DNA of 48,433 nucleotides from an uncultured Acidimicrobiales bacterium (GCA_938015295.1 CALLQB010000013.1:1-48433), one strand, 5' to 3'. Positions 17,327 to 26,350 are shown, counted from the stretch's first letter. The notes: generated from the sequence alone by a model not told the origin. Translations and numbers: made by a program.

Positions 17327-17697
17327 TGAGCATCAAGGGCATCGAGCACATCAATATCGACACTGCGCTCCCCGACGAAACCATCGCGTTCTTCACCGAG
17401 GTTCTCGGGTTGGTAAACCGGCCTGACCTTCGACCCGATTTTGGTTTCCCTGGCGCCTGGTTGTTTCTCGGAGAGCAGGCAGTTGTGCACCTGAACTTCC
17501 GCGACGCTCAACCTGCATCGGCCACCGGGGCGTTCAACCATATTGCGTTCGAAGGGACCGACTTCGCGGCGATGAAGGACACCCTCGACGCTCGAGGCCT
17601 CGACTACAAGGCCGACGAGCGACCAGAGATCCAGCTCAAGCAAATCTTCGTTCGCGACCCCAACAATGTGTTGGTGGAAATCAATATTCGCGGCTGA
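17326..17697 (+). CDS. VOC family protein (small, single module pair)
   Basis: A 123-residue glyoxalase/bleomycin-resistance-type protein starting MSIKGIEHINI. Likely metal or substrate ligands are His in IEHINID, His in VVHLNF, His in FNHIAFEG and Glu in VLVEINI. The ATG overlaps the acyl-CoA synthetase stop as TGATG, so it is the last cistron of the DUF35 operon. It could be an isomerase or epimerase for an acyl-CoA, but no reaction can be assigned. It converges on an SDR with a 14-bp gap that includes a small GGCCA/TGGCC hairpin. Confidence 0.85.
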   Translation: MSIKGIEHINIDTALPDETIAFFTEVLGLVNRPDLRPDFGFPGAWLFLGEQAVVHLNFRDAQPASATGAFNHIAFEGTDFAAMKDTLDARGLDYKADERPEIQLKQIFVRDPNNVLVEINIRG

Positions 17698-17711
17698 GGC
17701 CAGCGATTGGC

Positions 17712-18488
17712 CTAGGGAAACCCTGGCACCTCGTTGAACGGGTGCGACTGGCGAACATCGTCGCGTCCGGCAACAACGCTGAAAGCTTGTCCAGTTTCGG
17801 CGCCAGCGGCCGTTGCGACCATCGCGTCAGCGACCTGCGTTGGCGACAAGAGTCGATTGGTGTCGAAGTCGTCGTCGGCAGAAAACCCGACGAGTGGCGT
17901 GGCGACCCCGGCGGGGCAAATGGCGTTGATGGTGACGTTCTGGCGGCCGAGCGCTTCGGCCATCGCTCGAACCCAGCCCACAACTCCATGTTTTGCCGCT
18001 GAATAAAACGGGGTCGCCGGCCAGGAAACGAGGCCAGCCGTAGACGCGGTTGCGACAATCGCTCGGCCGCCAGGACGATCGCCAACTGCCGCCATCGCCT
18101 TTGCTGCAGCGATGGTTCCGTAGACGACCGCGTCGAGGTTTACCGGCATCATCGCACGGAAGTCATCGAGGTCGAGATCGCCAGCGACATAGGGGTCGCG
18201 GTGCAACTCGCGCGGTCGACCGAGGACACCGGCATTGAGAAACACCAGATCCAGACCACCGAGTTCAGCGACCGCTCGATCGCACATGGCGACGTTCGCT
18301 TCTTCGCTGGTTACGTCGGCAACATGGGCAATCACGTTGTCGTCGCCAGAAAACTGAGAGAGCGCGTCGGCGTTTCGGTCGACCGCTAGGACCTTGGCGC
18401 CTTCGCGGTTTAACGCCGCGACAAGAGCCGCTCCAATACCCGAGCCGGCGCCCGTAACAAGCGCAATCGATCCGTTGATTTCAGCCAT
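17712..18488 (-). CDS. Short-chain dehydrogenase/reductase (SDR)
   Basis: A classical SDR of 258 residues with TGAGSGIG, an Asp in VLAVDRN after beta-2 (NAD preference), NAG in FLNAGVLG, a catalytic Ser in TASTAG and YSAAKHG. A longer than usual insert (RELHRDPYVAGDLDLDD) precedes helix E. AAGGGGA lies six bases before the ATG at 18488. It would oxidise or reduce a hydroxyl/keto group. It lies downstream of the cytochrome c gene on the same strand, but the 66-bp gap and good Shine-Dalgarno allow independent expression. Confidence 0.9.
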   Translation of the reverse strand: MAEINGSIALVTGAGSGIGAALVAALNREGAKVLAVDRNADALSQFSGDDNVIAHVADVTSEEANVAMCDRAVAELGGLDLVFLNAGVLGRPRELHRDPYVAGDLDLDDFRAMMPVNLDAVVYGTIAAAKAMAAVGDRPGGRAIVATASTAGLVSWPATPFYSAAKHGVVGWVRAMAEALGRQNVTINAICPAGVATPLVGFSADDDFDTNRLLSPTQVADAMVATAAGAETGQAFSVVAGRDDVRQSHPFNEVPGFP

Positions 18489-18554
18489 AGTGTCCCCTTC
18501 ACCGAAGGGTCACAGCGTAGTTGGGCGACCCCTGCGGGTCAGATCGATGCGGAT

Positions 18555-19031
18555 CTACCGCAGCGTCGCACTGCGGCGAAGCACGAGGCCAAGCGACAGC
18601 AGTACTGCGCCGAACATCGCGAGGTACAGCGACTCGGCGCCGGTCGCCGGCAATTCTTCCATCTCTTCCATCTCTTCAGCAGCCGGTTCTGCGCTCTCAC
18701 TTACAAAGGTCAACCGGACATAGGAGATAGCTGCGTCAATCTCTTCGGCGGAAAGGTTGTCGCCAAACGGCGGCATGCCGGTCTTGCCGTTGGCGACACT
18801 TGCGAAATGCACCGCTCGGTCGGCTTCGCCTGCGACGTCGGTGAGCGAACGTCCGCGGTCAGAGCCCATACCATCGGCGCCATGACAGCCAGCGCAGCTC
18901 GCTTCGTACACGGCCATTCCGGCCTCGACCTGCGCTGGGTCGTCTTCGGCGCCCTGGGCTCCAACTGGACTCACAAGCAGCGCGGCGGCCATCAGGACGG
19001 CTCCAACAAAGGTCAAGAAGTTGCGAGGCAT
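18555..19031 (-). CDS. c-type cytochrome with LPXTG-like wall-sorting tail
   Basis: The 158-residue precursor has a signal peptide (residues 1-26, cleavage near GAQG-A), one haem site CAGCH (46-50) and a distal Met ligand in GMPPFG (Met86), so it is a mono-haem class I cytochrome c. An acidic linker (about 112-126) leads to LPATG (127-131), a hydrophobic helix (134-151) and the basic tail RRSATLR. This is the standard layout of a sortase sorting signal. If a sortase does not process it, the helix would act as a membrane anchor. It would carry electrons outside the membrane; no oxidase or sortase is encoded nearby. AGGAG precedes the ATG at 19031. Confidence 0.9.
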   Translation of the reverse strand: MPRNFLTFVGAVLMAAALLVSPVGAQGAEDDPAQVEAGMAVYEASCAGCHGADGMGSDRGRSLTDVAGEADRAVHFASVANGKTGMPPFGDNLSAEEIDAAISYVRLTFVSESAEPAAEEMEEMEELPATGAESLYLAMFGAVLLSLGLVLRRSATLR

Positions 19032-19059
19032 GTGAATCTCCTAGGACGAGTGCGTTCAT

Positions 19060-19087
19060 CTTGACCGATGAAGCCAAATTGGTCAAG
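19060..19087 (-). promoter_or_regulatory. Possible promoter with inverted repeat before cytochrome c
   Basis: CTTGACC and GGTCAAG face each other across 14 bases. Read on the minus strand, TTGACC is followed after 17 bases by CAAGAT, a weak -35/-10 pair about 30 bp ahead of the cytochrome start. The symmetry could also be an operator. Confidence 0.3.
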
Positions 19088-19157
19088 AGTTGAACTATTT
19101 TGCTCGACATCTCGACACCTCGACACGTGTAGGCCGGTGACCCAAACTGGTGAGCAC

Positions 19158-19739
19158 ATGAGGTCACGACGAACCGCCCCGCTCACCGATATCGAGTGGA
19201 TCGATGGCGTGCCGGTCGGGAGCACCGAAGCTGCGTCTTTGGACGGCTCTACCGTGCAGAGCCACGGCCACCGCTTGTCCGAACGTCTGGATCAACGCCG
19301 ACAGGACCGGTTCAGCGTCAGTGTCGCCTCCGACAATTCAGCAATCAGCAAGCCGGTTGCCCAGATTGTGCAGGCGACACGACTGTCGCCGACCATCGTG
19401 GTCAACCACCTCAATCGAGGAACGAGCACGGGACGACTCTTTCGTCGACTCGCGATAACGCGCGGCACGGCGACGGTGCGAGTCGCCGACGGCGATCGCG
19501 CTTCCGGCACGCCGAATGCTGGCAGAAACGAGGTCGCATTCGAGGGCCATCTTTGGGCGGTCTTCCCACCTGTGCGTCGGGTCGTCGTTCGGGTGTACCC
19601 AAGCGCATCGAACAACCTCACGATCATCGAGGTGTTACCCACACGGCTCTGGACGGGGTCAACCCGATGGTTCATTCGGGCCGGCGTACACGCCGTTACG
19701 GCCCTCACCGACGAGATCGAGCGTAAGGCCGTGCCGTAG
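19158..19739 (+). CDS. Hypothetical protein
   Basis: A 193-residue reading frame from an ATG at 19158, basic overall, with no family recognised, no signal peptide and no membrane helix. The C-terminal third (VRRVVVRVYPSASNNLTII, then LWTGSTRWFIRAGV) looks like beta strands followed by a helix and is the most protein-like part. The case for it being real is that it fills an otherwise empty 800-bp stretch and that competing frames on either strand look like shadows. It is divergent from the cytochrome gene. Function is unknown, and the start could lie further upstream, to 19068. Confidence 0.5.
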   Translation: MRSRRTAPLTDIEWIDGVPVGSTEAASLDGSTVQSHGHRLSERLDQRRQDRFSVSVASDNSAISKPVAQIVQATRLSPTIVVNHLNRGTSTGRLFRRLAITRGTATVRVADGDRASGTPNAGRNEVAFEGHLWAVFPPVRRVVVRVYPSASNNLTIIEVLPTRLWTGSTRWFIRAGVHAVTALTDEIERKAVP

Positions 19740-19835
19740 CATCGTCGGCTCGTCTCGCCATGGCATGCTGGACCGACTACAAACGGGTTGAACCTGAACA
19801 ACCACACCCCTTCGACCCTTGAGACTAAGGAACCT

Positions 19836-20858
19836 ATGAAACTCGGCTACAACACCGGCTACTGGAGCGCAGGACCACCAGGAGGAGTCGTCGAAGCCAT
19901 CGCTGAGGCCGACAAGCTGGGCTGGCACTCCATCTGGGCCGCAGAAGCCTACGGGTCCGACGCACTAACACCGCTGGCTTGGTGGGGAGCAAGCACCGAG
20001 AATGTGCAGCTCGGCACCTCGATCGTGCAGATGTCGGCACGTACCCCTGCGGCGACAGCGATGGCCGCGATCACCATGGACCACCTTTCGGGTGGCCGGT
20101 TCATCTTGGGCCTAGGCGCGTCGGGCCCCCAGGTCGTCGAAGGCTGGTACGGGCAGCCGTATCCCCGGCCGCTAGAACGCACTCGCGAGTTTGTCGAGAT
20201 CGTCCGCACGATCGTCGCCCGCGAAGACCGAGTCGAGTTCGAGGGCAAGCACTACACGATGCCATATCCGGGTGGAACCGGTCTGGGCAAACCGCTGAAG
20301 TCAACAGTGCATCCCCTTCGCAACGACATCCCGATCTACCTAGCAGCCGAAGGCCCAAAGAACGTCGCGCTTTCGGCCGAGATCTGCGATGGCTGGCTCC
20401 CACTCTTCTTCGCGCCGAAAGACAACGACTGGTATCGAGACCGTCTGCAGGAAGGGTTCGACAAGGGCGGCCGAAAGACTTGGGACGATTTTGAGGTGCC
20501 GGCCACCGTCATCATGATTCCTGGCGACGACGTTGAAACCTGCGCCGACTTCGTGCGCCCGTTCATCGCTCTCTACGTGGGGGGCATGGGCGCCAAGGGC
20601 CAGAACTTCCACTACGACGTGTTTGCTCGCATGGGGTTCGAAGCCGAATGCGACAAGATTCAGGAGCTCTACCTGGCGGGCAACAAGAACGATGCGCATG
20701 CCGCGGTGACCACCGAGATGGTCGAGGCGATTTCGCTTGTCGGACCGATCGACAAGATCAAAGACGAGATCGAAATGTGGAAAGAAACGGTGGTGACCAC
20801 GATGCTCATTAGTGGCGACGTCAACATGGTGCGTATGGCGCAGGATCTGTTCTCGTAG
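19836..20858 (+). CDS. LLM-class F420-dependent oxidoreductase
   Basis: A 340-residue TIM-barrel protein of the bacterial-luciferase-like (LLM) superfamily. MKLGYNTGYW, the GTSIVQMSARTPAATAM strand-helix, SGGRFILGLGASGPQVVEGW and the C-terminal VGPIDKIKDEIEMWKE are hallmark segments of the F420-using branch. It would transfer hydride between F420 and an alcohol, aldehyde or enone. AAGGAA precedes the ATG at 19836; an upstream in-frame ATG at 19788 lacks a ribosome site. It is convergent with the molybdenum-hydroxylase operon, 22 bp away. F420 versus FMN use is inferred from subfamily resemblance. Confidence 0.9.
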   Translation: MKLGYNTGYWSAGPPGGVVEAIAEADKLGWHSIWAAEAYGSDALTPLAWWGASTENVQLGTSIVQMSARTPAATAMAAITMDHLSGGRFILGLGASGPQVVEGWYGQPYPRPLERTREFVEIVRTIVAREDRVEFEGKHYTMPYPGGTGLGKPLKSTVHPLRNDIPIYLAAEGPKNVALSAEICDGWLPLFFAPKDNDWYRDRLQEGFDKGGRKTWDDFEVPATVIMIPGDDVETCADFVRPFIALYVGGMGAKGQNFHYDVFARMGFEAECDKIQELYLAGNKNDAHAAVTTEMVEAISLVGPIDKIKDEIEMWKETVVTTMLISGDVNMVRMAQDLFS

Positions 20859-20880
20859 GACCCGCTCCGCACTCCGCTAG

Positions 20881-21582
20881 TTACTGGGCGCCGCCGCCGA
20901 ACTCGCACAGCCAATCGATGAGGTTGTCGATAAGTAGGCGGTGCCCAGGATTGTCCAACGAGGTCGATCCGTGACCAAGCAGATCAACCGCTACCCTCCC
21001 CGCTCCGGACGAGACCGTCCACACCAGCGGGTGTCCGGATGCGGAATGAGCCACAAGCTCTACCCGTGCGCTCATCTGCAACCCTTGATATTCCTCATCG
21101 AGAACAACGATGGGTTCCGACAGGAGAGTCGTCCCGGGCTCGGGTTGTATCGTGAGCTCTGACGGTGGCGGATGAAAGCTCGTCGACCAGTCCCAAGCTG
21201 CACCCAAAGCATCGACCCACGGTGACCAGCCGTCGAAACACAACACGGCCGTGTGAAGAGCGAGCAAGGGTGTGCCGGCATCGAGCTGTCGAGCAATGCT
21301 TGCTTCGAGGTGTTCGTTGCGTGGCACCGCGAACTCGGCCCGCTGGGAGTCGTTGTAGCGAGCGTCGGTCATCGCAAACCAGCAGGCGTTGACCACCAAG
21401 AGGTCGATATCGCCCTGCAGCGATGCCGCTACTTCGAAGGGGTCGGTCACCACATCGACTTCAGCAAACCGGTCACCAAGCTGGGCGATCAACGACGTAC
21501 TCAAACTCGGCGGATGGGCCCAACCACCAGTGAGCAGAACTGCTCTGGTGTTGCTGCTACTCGCGTTGGTTGTACTGCTCAC
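20881..21582 (-). CDS. ThuA-like domain protein
   Basis: This 233-residue protein belongs to the ThuA/class-I-amidotransferase-like fold. Diagnostic segments are VLLTGGWAHPP at the start, LLVVNACW, PLLALHTAVLCFDGW, DEEYQGLQ and LLGHGSTSLDNPGHR near the end. ThuA proteins occur in sugar- and ketoglycoside-processing operons, but their biochemistry is poorly defined. The start is GTG, six bases after the amidohydrolase stop, and it is the last cistron of the operon 26250-20881. Association with a molybdenum hydroxylase and an amidohydrolase is unusual. Confidence 0.8.
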   Translation of the reverse strand: MSSTTNASSSNTRAVLLTGGWAHPPSLSTSLIAQLGDRFAEVDVVTDPFEVAASLQGDIDLLVVNACWFAMTDARYNDSQRAEFAVPRNEHLEASIARQLDAGTPLLALHTAVLCFDGWSPWVDALGAAWDWSTSFHPPPSELTIQPEPGTTLLSEPIVVLDEEYQGLQMSARVELVAHSASGHPLVWTVSSGAGRVAVDLLGHGSTSLDNPGHRLLIDNLIDWLCEFGGGAQ

Positions 21583-21588
21583 CTGCGC

Positions 21589-22548
21589 CTACAAGGCCAA
21601 GTCAGGGCGGCGGTCGAGTCGGGCCAGCTTGCGAGCGTTGTCGTTCAGCGTTGCGGCAAGATCGCCAAGGTGGCCAAGCGTGCCTTTGTCCCAGCCGCCA
21701 AAGTTGGTGCCGAAAACCAGGTGGTCAGTGCCAAGCTGGTCGACAGCAAAAGCGAACTCAGCATCGCCGGTCACGTGAATGTCGAACCACAACCGGCCAA
21801 AGGCCTCATCGAATGCACCTGGTTCACGAATCCAATCCGGTGACGACGTACGTCGTTCTGCGAGCTTGCGAAGCTTTGCCAGGTGCATCGGTGTCGAACC
21901 GCCACCGTGCGACACACATATGTCGAGCTTCGGGTGACGCATCGTGACTCCGCCGAACACAAGCATCGCCACGGTGATCATCTCTTCGTAGGAAAATTCA
22001 ATCACCAAGTCGAGGTCGAAACGGCGCATGCGGTCGTCGCGCAAGGCTCCATCGAGACCTGAAGGCGCAGGATGAAAGAACAGCGGAACATCAAGCTCGA
22101 CACACGCCTCGTAGAAAGGGTCGACCCGGCCATCGTCGAGGTGCACACCAAAGTCGGTGCCGATGTAGCCACCGAGCAGGCCAAGTTCGGTCACGCTCCT
22201 GCGCAACTCGGCGATGGCTGCCGGGATATCCTGCATTGGAAGCGAGGCGAACCCGACAAGGCGACCCGGGTGCGTGGCGATCATGGCAGCAAGATCGTCG
22301 TTGTGCTGACGGCAGTAATCGACAGCGTTCGGCGACTCGATGTGATGCAGGTAGGTGAGCGGGTTCGGCGACAGTGCTTGCACGGCAATGCCTGCCTCAT
22401 CCATCGCCGCTATCCGCAGCTCGACCTCCATAAACAACGAACCACGGTACGGCACCCCATCGAGGCGCCAGTCGCCAACCCGAAAGTACGGCGTACCGTC
22501 GTCGTACTCGCCGATTTCGGGGCCGCAGGCGTCGCCTGCAGCTCCCAT
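21589..22548 (-). CDS. Amidohydrolase-2 family protein (ACMSD-like), start uncertain
   Basis: The 319-residue frame from ATG 22548 has the barrel features of the ACMSD/amidohydrolase-2 group: GFASLPMQD, LGLLGGYIGTDF, PLFFHPAPSG (metal-ligand His), ICVSHGGGSTPMHLAKL and HLVFGTNFGG. The usual N-terminal metal motif HxH is missing from this start but is present in the same frame just upstream as LIDLHGHVVLDGA, so the real protein begins earlier. No ATG, GTG or TTG exists in that stretch; CTG at 22587 or 22596, or ATC at 22584, would be needed. It may decarboxylate or hydrolyse a ring-cleavage acid. It is coupled to the CoxM-like gene upstream. Confidence 0.82.
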   Translation of the reverse strand: MGAAGDACGPEIGEYDDGTPYFRVGDWRLDGVPYRGSLFMEVELRIAAMDEAGIAVQALSPNPLTYLHHIESPNAVDYCRQHNDDLAAMIATHPGRLVGFASLPMQDIPAAIAELRRSVTELGLLGGYIGTDFGVHLDDGRVDPFYEACVELDVPLFFHPAPSGLDGALRDDRMRRFDLDLVIEFSYEEMITVAMLVFGGVTMRHPKLDICVSHGGGSTPMHLAKLRKLAERRTSSPDWIREPGAFDEAFGRLWFDIHVTGDAEFAFAVDQLGTDHLVFGTNFGGWDKGTLGHLGDLAATLNDNARKLARLDRRPDLAL

Positions 22549-22592
22549 GGCGCCGTCGAGAACGACATGACCATGGAGGTCGATCAGCCCGC

Positions 22593-23417
22593 TCAGTTCG
22601 ACGCCTCGGCGACGGCTCGCTCGACGAGCGAGCGGGCGAGGTGACGCCGATACGCGACATTGGCCGAAAGGTCCTCGGGCGGGTTCGCTGCACCATCAGC
22701 CGCTGCTGCGCCAACGTCGGAAGGGCTTGCACCGCTTGCCATGGCCTCGGTCGCGGCAACCGAAAGTTCGGGTTTGCTCCCCATGTTCACCAACGACACG
22801 CCAGGGTTGTCGCCGCCGACCACGGTTGCGCCAACAATCGCCCAGTCCTGTGCGCGACGGTTGAATTTCTGAAACGACCAACCGGCACCATTGCTCTTGG
22901 GAAACTTGATCTCGGTGAGCAGCTCATCGGCGGCCACGGCAGTCTCAAGGAAATCAACGAAGAAATCGGCAGCCGCGATTTCGCGCTGTCCGCCAGAACC
23001 GCGGACCACCAAGGTGGCACCCGTGGCCAACACGACCGATGGCAGATCACTAGCAGGGTCACCATGAACGATCGAGCCGCCAATGGTGCCGCGGTTGCGA
23101 ACCTGCGGGTCTCCGACAGTTGAGGCCACATGGGCCAGCACCGGCAACGCGGAACGAAGAACGTCGGAACGTTCGACGTCGCGGTGACGGGTGAGTGCAC
23201 CAACAGCGATGTGGTCGCCATCTTCACGTACGTAAGAAAGGTCGGCGACGTTGCCGATATCGATGAGGACCTCGGGTCGAGCCAAGCGGAGCTTCATCAG
23301 CGGCAACAAGCTATGGCCGCCTGCGAGAAGTTTGGCTTCGTCGCCATATTCGGTAAGTAGCGCAATCGCTTCGTCTGCGCTACCGGCCTTTTTGTACTCG
23401 AATGCTGCGGGGATCAT
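22593..23417 (-). CDS. Molybdenum hydroxylase FAD-binding subunit (CoxM-like)
   Basis: This 274-residue protein has the FAD-binding domain of the xanthine dehydrogenase/CO dehydrogenase medium subunit. [15 protein letters not shown] (about 32-46) and [16 protein letters not shown] (about 110-125) bind the flavin, and a CO-dehydrogenase-like C-terminal domain follows. It shuttles electrons from the iron-sulfur subunit to an external acceptor. The start ATG overlaps the small-subunit stop as ATGA. It is the third gene of the L-S-M set. Confidence 0.93.
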   Translation of the reverse strand: MIPAAFEYKKAGSADEAIALLTEYGDEAKLLAGGHSLLPLMKLRLARPEVLIDIGNVADLSYVREDGDHIAVGALTRHRDVERSDVLRSALPVLAHVASTVGDPQVRNRGTIGGSIVHGDPASDLPSVVLATGATLVVRGSGGQREIAAADFFVDFLETAVAADELLTEIKFPKSNGAGWSFQKFNRRAQDWAIVGATVVGGDNPGVSLVNMGSKPELSVAATEAMASGASPSDVGAAAADGAANPPEDLSANVAYRRHLARSLVERAVAEASN

Positions 23418-23938
23418 GAGTGGGCCCCCTGTCCCCCGACAGACACCGACACGCCGTCGGGGTTTTCAGCCGCCCATCTGACCGAGTTCACGATCATTTG
23501 GTAGCCGGTGCAACGACACAGGTTGCCTTCGAGGTTGTGGCGGATGTCGTGTTCTGACGGGTTGGGATTGTCGGCCAGCAGTGCGGTGGCCGCCATGATC
23601 ATGCCGGGAGTGCAGTAGCCGCACTGCAAGCCGTGCTCCTGACGGAATCCTTCTTGCACCGCCGAGAACGAGCCGTCGTCGCCAGCGACCCCTTCGATGG
23701 TGGTGATGTCGCGACCGTCGGCCTGCACAGCCAACACGGTGCAGGACTTCACGGCGTCGCCGTCGAGCAGCACGGTGCAAGCGCCACAGTTTGATGTATC
23801 GCAGCCGATGTGTGTGCCGGTCAGGTGTAGGTCGTCTCGCAAGAAGAGCGCCAGTAGCGTTCGGGGCTCGACCTCGGCGCTCAGGGCATTGCCGTTGACG
23901 TTGATGGTCACTGGAACGTTTGATGGACGGTTTTCCAT
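23414..23938 (-). CDS. Molybdenum hydroxylase [2Fe-2S] subunit (CoxS-like)
   Basis: The 174-residue protein has two iron-sulfur domains: a plant-ferredoxin-type cluster in [15 protein letters not shown] with a following KSC, and the helical domain with CGYCTPGM and CRCTGYQ. This is the standard small subunit that passes electrons from molybdopterin to FAD. It overlaps the large-subunit stop (TAATG) and the medium-subunit start (ATGA), so the three are stoichiometrically coupled. About 15 extra residues follow the usual C-terminus. Confidence 0.94.
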   Translation of the reverse strand: MENRPSNVPVTINVNGNALSAEVEPRTLLALFLRDDLHLTGTHIGCDTSNCGACTVLLDGDAVKSCTVLAVQADGRDITTIEGVAGDDGSFSAVQEGFRQEHGLQCGYCTPGMIMAATALLADNPNPSEHDIRHNLEGNLCRCTGYQMIVNSVRWAAENPDGVSVSVGGQGAHS

Positions 23939-26250
23939 TACGCACCTCCCTCATGGAGCAGGCTGAATATTTTTTGTGGCGTGAGCGGCATGTTGATATG
24001 TCGCACGCCGAGATGACTTAGGGCGTCGACGGCTGCGTTAACAACCGCTGGCGGTGCACCCACCGACCCCGACTCGCCGATGCCCTTCGCACCAAGCGAG
24101 TTGTTCGGTGTGACGGTGGTGGTGCGGCTCGACGTGTAGGTGGGCAGGTCGGGAGCGCCGGGAACCAAATAGTCGACCAGCGTCGCGGTGAGCGGTTGCC
24201 CGTTCGCGTCGTATTCCATTTTCTCGTACAACGCTTGGGCGATGCCCTGAGCTACACCGCCGTGCACCTGACCTTCAGCTAGCAGCGGGTTGATGACCGT
24301 GCCGCAGTCGTCAACGAGGTACATGTCACGCACTCGGGTGTCGCCCGACATCTTGTCGATCTCGACCACGCAGCCGTAGGCCCCCGACGGGAAACTGAAG
24401 TTTGGTGGAGCGTTGTGCACGGTGGACTCGAGGCTGCCCGGATCTACGCCCTCGGGAAGTTCAAGGTTCTGGAAGCTCTTCCAGGCGACCTCGCTCCAGG
24501 GCACTGACTTCGCCGGCGTGCCCTTCACGCTGAACGCATCATCGTTGACCTCGATGTCCTCGGGGTTGGCTTCGAGAAGATGCGCAGCGATGAGCTTCGC
24601 CTTTTCGGTGACTTTCGTCGCCGCCTGTTTGACGCTTTCGCCGGCGACCGCAGTTGCCCTCGAACCCATGGTGCCAATGCCCTGCACCACTGTGGCGGTG
24701 TCGCCGTGGCGCACCGAGATCTTGTCGAAGTCGATGCCGAGTTCGTCGGCCGCAATTTGCGCGAGCGTGGTAACGGTGCCTTGACCGTGCGGCGATGCTC
24801 CCGTGTAGATGATGGCGCTGCCATCGGGCTGCACCCGGACTTGGCCCGACTCCCACGACGCCAGGTGGCCGAATCCTTCAAGCGCCCCAGGCGGACCGAA
24901 GGCGGCAATCTCGAGCCATGTCGCAAAGCCGATACCGAGCAGCGGCTTCGTTGGGTCATCGATCGCCGCGGCCTTCTCCTGCACAAGCGCCGGATAATCC
25001 ATGATGTTCAGCAGTTCATCGAGTGCGCCGGCGAAGTTTCCGCTGTCGTACACCGCGATTTCGCTGTGGGTGGCATAGGGAAATTCGTCTTCGGGAATGA
25101 AGTTGCGGCGCCGGATCTCGACGGGGTCTAGCCCGAGTTCATCAGCGACCATATCGACGATGCGCTCAATGTAGAATGCCGCCTCGGGTCGACCGGCGCC
25201 CCGGTAGGCAGCGACCGGTGTGGCATTGGTCAGGATGTTTTTCCAGCCGACGGCCACCTTGGGAATCTTGTAACAGCCGGCCGCCATCGTGGTGGTTAGC
25301 GCCGGTAGACCCATACCGGTTGGGTCGGCGTAGGCACCGTTGTCCTGATAGACGTCGACTTTGAGAGCGAGCAGGCTACCGTCGTCATCGAAGCCCACAT
25401 CGATATCGACCTCTTGCGCTCGGCCGTGGTACATCATCAGCACGTTCTCGGATCGGGTCTGGGTGTACTTCACCGGACGACGAAGCGCCCGCGATAGTGC
25501 GGGCACCAGAAACAGATCGGGGGTGAAGTTGATCTTCGCTCCGAAGCCGCCGCCGACGTCGGGCGTAATTACCCGAGTGGTGTCTTGCGCTAAGCCAAAG
25601 TAGGTGGCGACGGTGTTTCGCAGATGGTGAGGAGCCTGATGGGTGGCCCAAAGCGTCAGCCCAGAGGGGCCCCAATCGGCGAGAACCACGTTGGTTTCGA
25701 TCGGCGTTGGCACACAGCGGTTGTTTTCCATGCGCGTGCTGAGTCGGCGCGGCGCGGCCGCAAGGGCGGGATCGATGTCGGGATCTTCGATCGGCAGCAT
25801 GAAGATAACGTTGGCGCCAACGTTTTCGTCGAGGGGCGCTGCACCCTCGGCGATGGCCGACTGAATCGTGGGGCTGGCGGGCAGCGGGTCGATGTCGACG
25901 AGCACGGCCTCGGCGGCGTCGACCGCCTGCGCACGCGTCTCAGCGACGACGACCGCAATCGATTCGCCAACGAACCGAACTTTGTCGGCGGCGAGCAGCG
26001 GACGTTCGAGTCCGGGTACCCCGAGTCCGGGTAGGTCGGCGACGTCGGATGCGGTCCAAACTGCTAAGACGCCCTGCATAGCAACTGCCTCGGCCGTATC
26101 GACGTTGGTTATGCGGCCGTGCGCTTCGTTGCTGCGAACAAAGGCCACATACGCAGTGCCGGCGGGCGAAAGGTCGTCGACGAACTGCCCTCGCCCGGTA
26201 ATGAGATTCGGATCCTCTTTGCGAAGAACCTTTGCACCGACAAGCGACAT
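23938..26250 (-). CDS. Molybdenum hydroxylase large subunit (form II CoxL-like)
   Basis: The 770-residue molybdopterin-binding subunit contains [16 protein letters not shown] around residue 350, the form II active-site loop, rather than the AYxCSFR loop of true form I CO dehydrogenase. The catalytic Glu is in [13 protein letters not shown] (Glu726). CO oxidation is therefore not the likely role; hydroxylation of a ring or aldehyde is more plausible. The ATG at 26250 follows AGGGGGAA; an in-frame extension to 26304 adds nothing family-like. It is divergent from the SDR at 26409, with an operator-like dyad at 26329-26350. No cofactor-insertion genes are present. Confidence 0.93.
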   Translation of the reverse strand: MSLVGAKVLRKEDPNLITGRGQFVDDLSPAGTAYVAFVRSNEAHGRITNVDTAEAVAMQGVLAVWTASDVADLPGLGVPGLERPLLAADKVRFVGESIAVVVAETRAQAVDAAEAVLVDIDPLPASPTIQSAIAEGAAPLDENVGANVIFMLPIEDPDIDPALAAAPRRLSTRMENNRCVPTPIETNVVLADWGPSGLTLWATHQAPHHLRNTVATYFGLAQDTTRVITPDVGGGFGAKINFTPDLFLVPALSRALRRPVKYTQTRSENVLMMYHGRAQEVDIDVGFDDDGSLLALKVDVYQDNGAYADPTGMGLPALTTTMAAGCYKIPKVAVGWKNILTNATPVAAYRGAGRPEAAFYIERIVDMVADELGLDPVEIRRRNFIPEDEFPYATHSEIAVYDSGNFAGALDELLNIMDYPALVQEKAAAIDDPTKPLLGIGFATWLEIAAFGPPGALEGFGHLASWESGQVRVQPDGSAIIYTGASPHGQGTVTTLAQIAADELGIDFDKISVRHGDTATVVQGIGTMGSRATAVAGESVKQAATKVTEKAKLIAAHLLEANPEDIEVNDDAFSVKGTPAKSVPWSEVAWKSFQNLELPEGVDPGSLESTVHNAPPNFSFPSGAYGCVVEIDKMSGDTRVRDMYLVDDCGTVINPLLAEGQVHGGVAQGIAQALYEKMEYDANGQPLTATLVDYLVPGAPDLPTYTSSRTTTVTPNNSLGAKGIGESGSVGAPPAVVNAAVDALSHLGVRHINMPLTPQKIFSLLHEGGA

Positions 26251-26306
26251 ATGTCGTTCCCCCTTGAGTTTCAAACTGGTTGCAATTGCTGGCGAACGTA
26301 GCACGA

Positions 26307-26328
26307 GAAGGCCGGCAAGATGGCCTTC
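26307..26328. other. Short hairpin beside the operator
   Basis: GAAGGCC and GGCCTTC pair across eight bases, immediately left of the dyad at 26329. It would lie in the 5' untranslated region of the large-subunit transcript. Significance unknown. Confidence 0.3.
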
Positions 26329-26350
26329 AACATATCAAGCGGTTAGTTTC
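26329..26350. promoter_or_regulatory. Operator-like dyad, site 3 of 6
   Basis: AACATATCAAGCGGTTAGTT lies between the divergent molybdenum hydroxylase and SDR genes. Its AACATA half is identical to three other sites. Read toward the large-subunit gene it contains TATGTT, which could be that gene's -10. Confidence 0.6.

Noticed and set aside
17698..17712. Intrinsic terminator between the VOC and SDR genes
   Set aside because: Only a five-base stem (GGCCA/TGGCC) with no U-tract; too weak to call.
23938..26250. Annotation as true aerobic carbon monoxide dehydrogenase
   Set aside because: The large subunit carries AYRGAGR rather than the form I CO-active loop, so CO oxidation is not supported.
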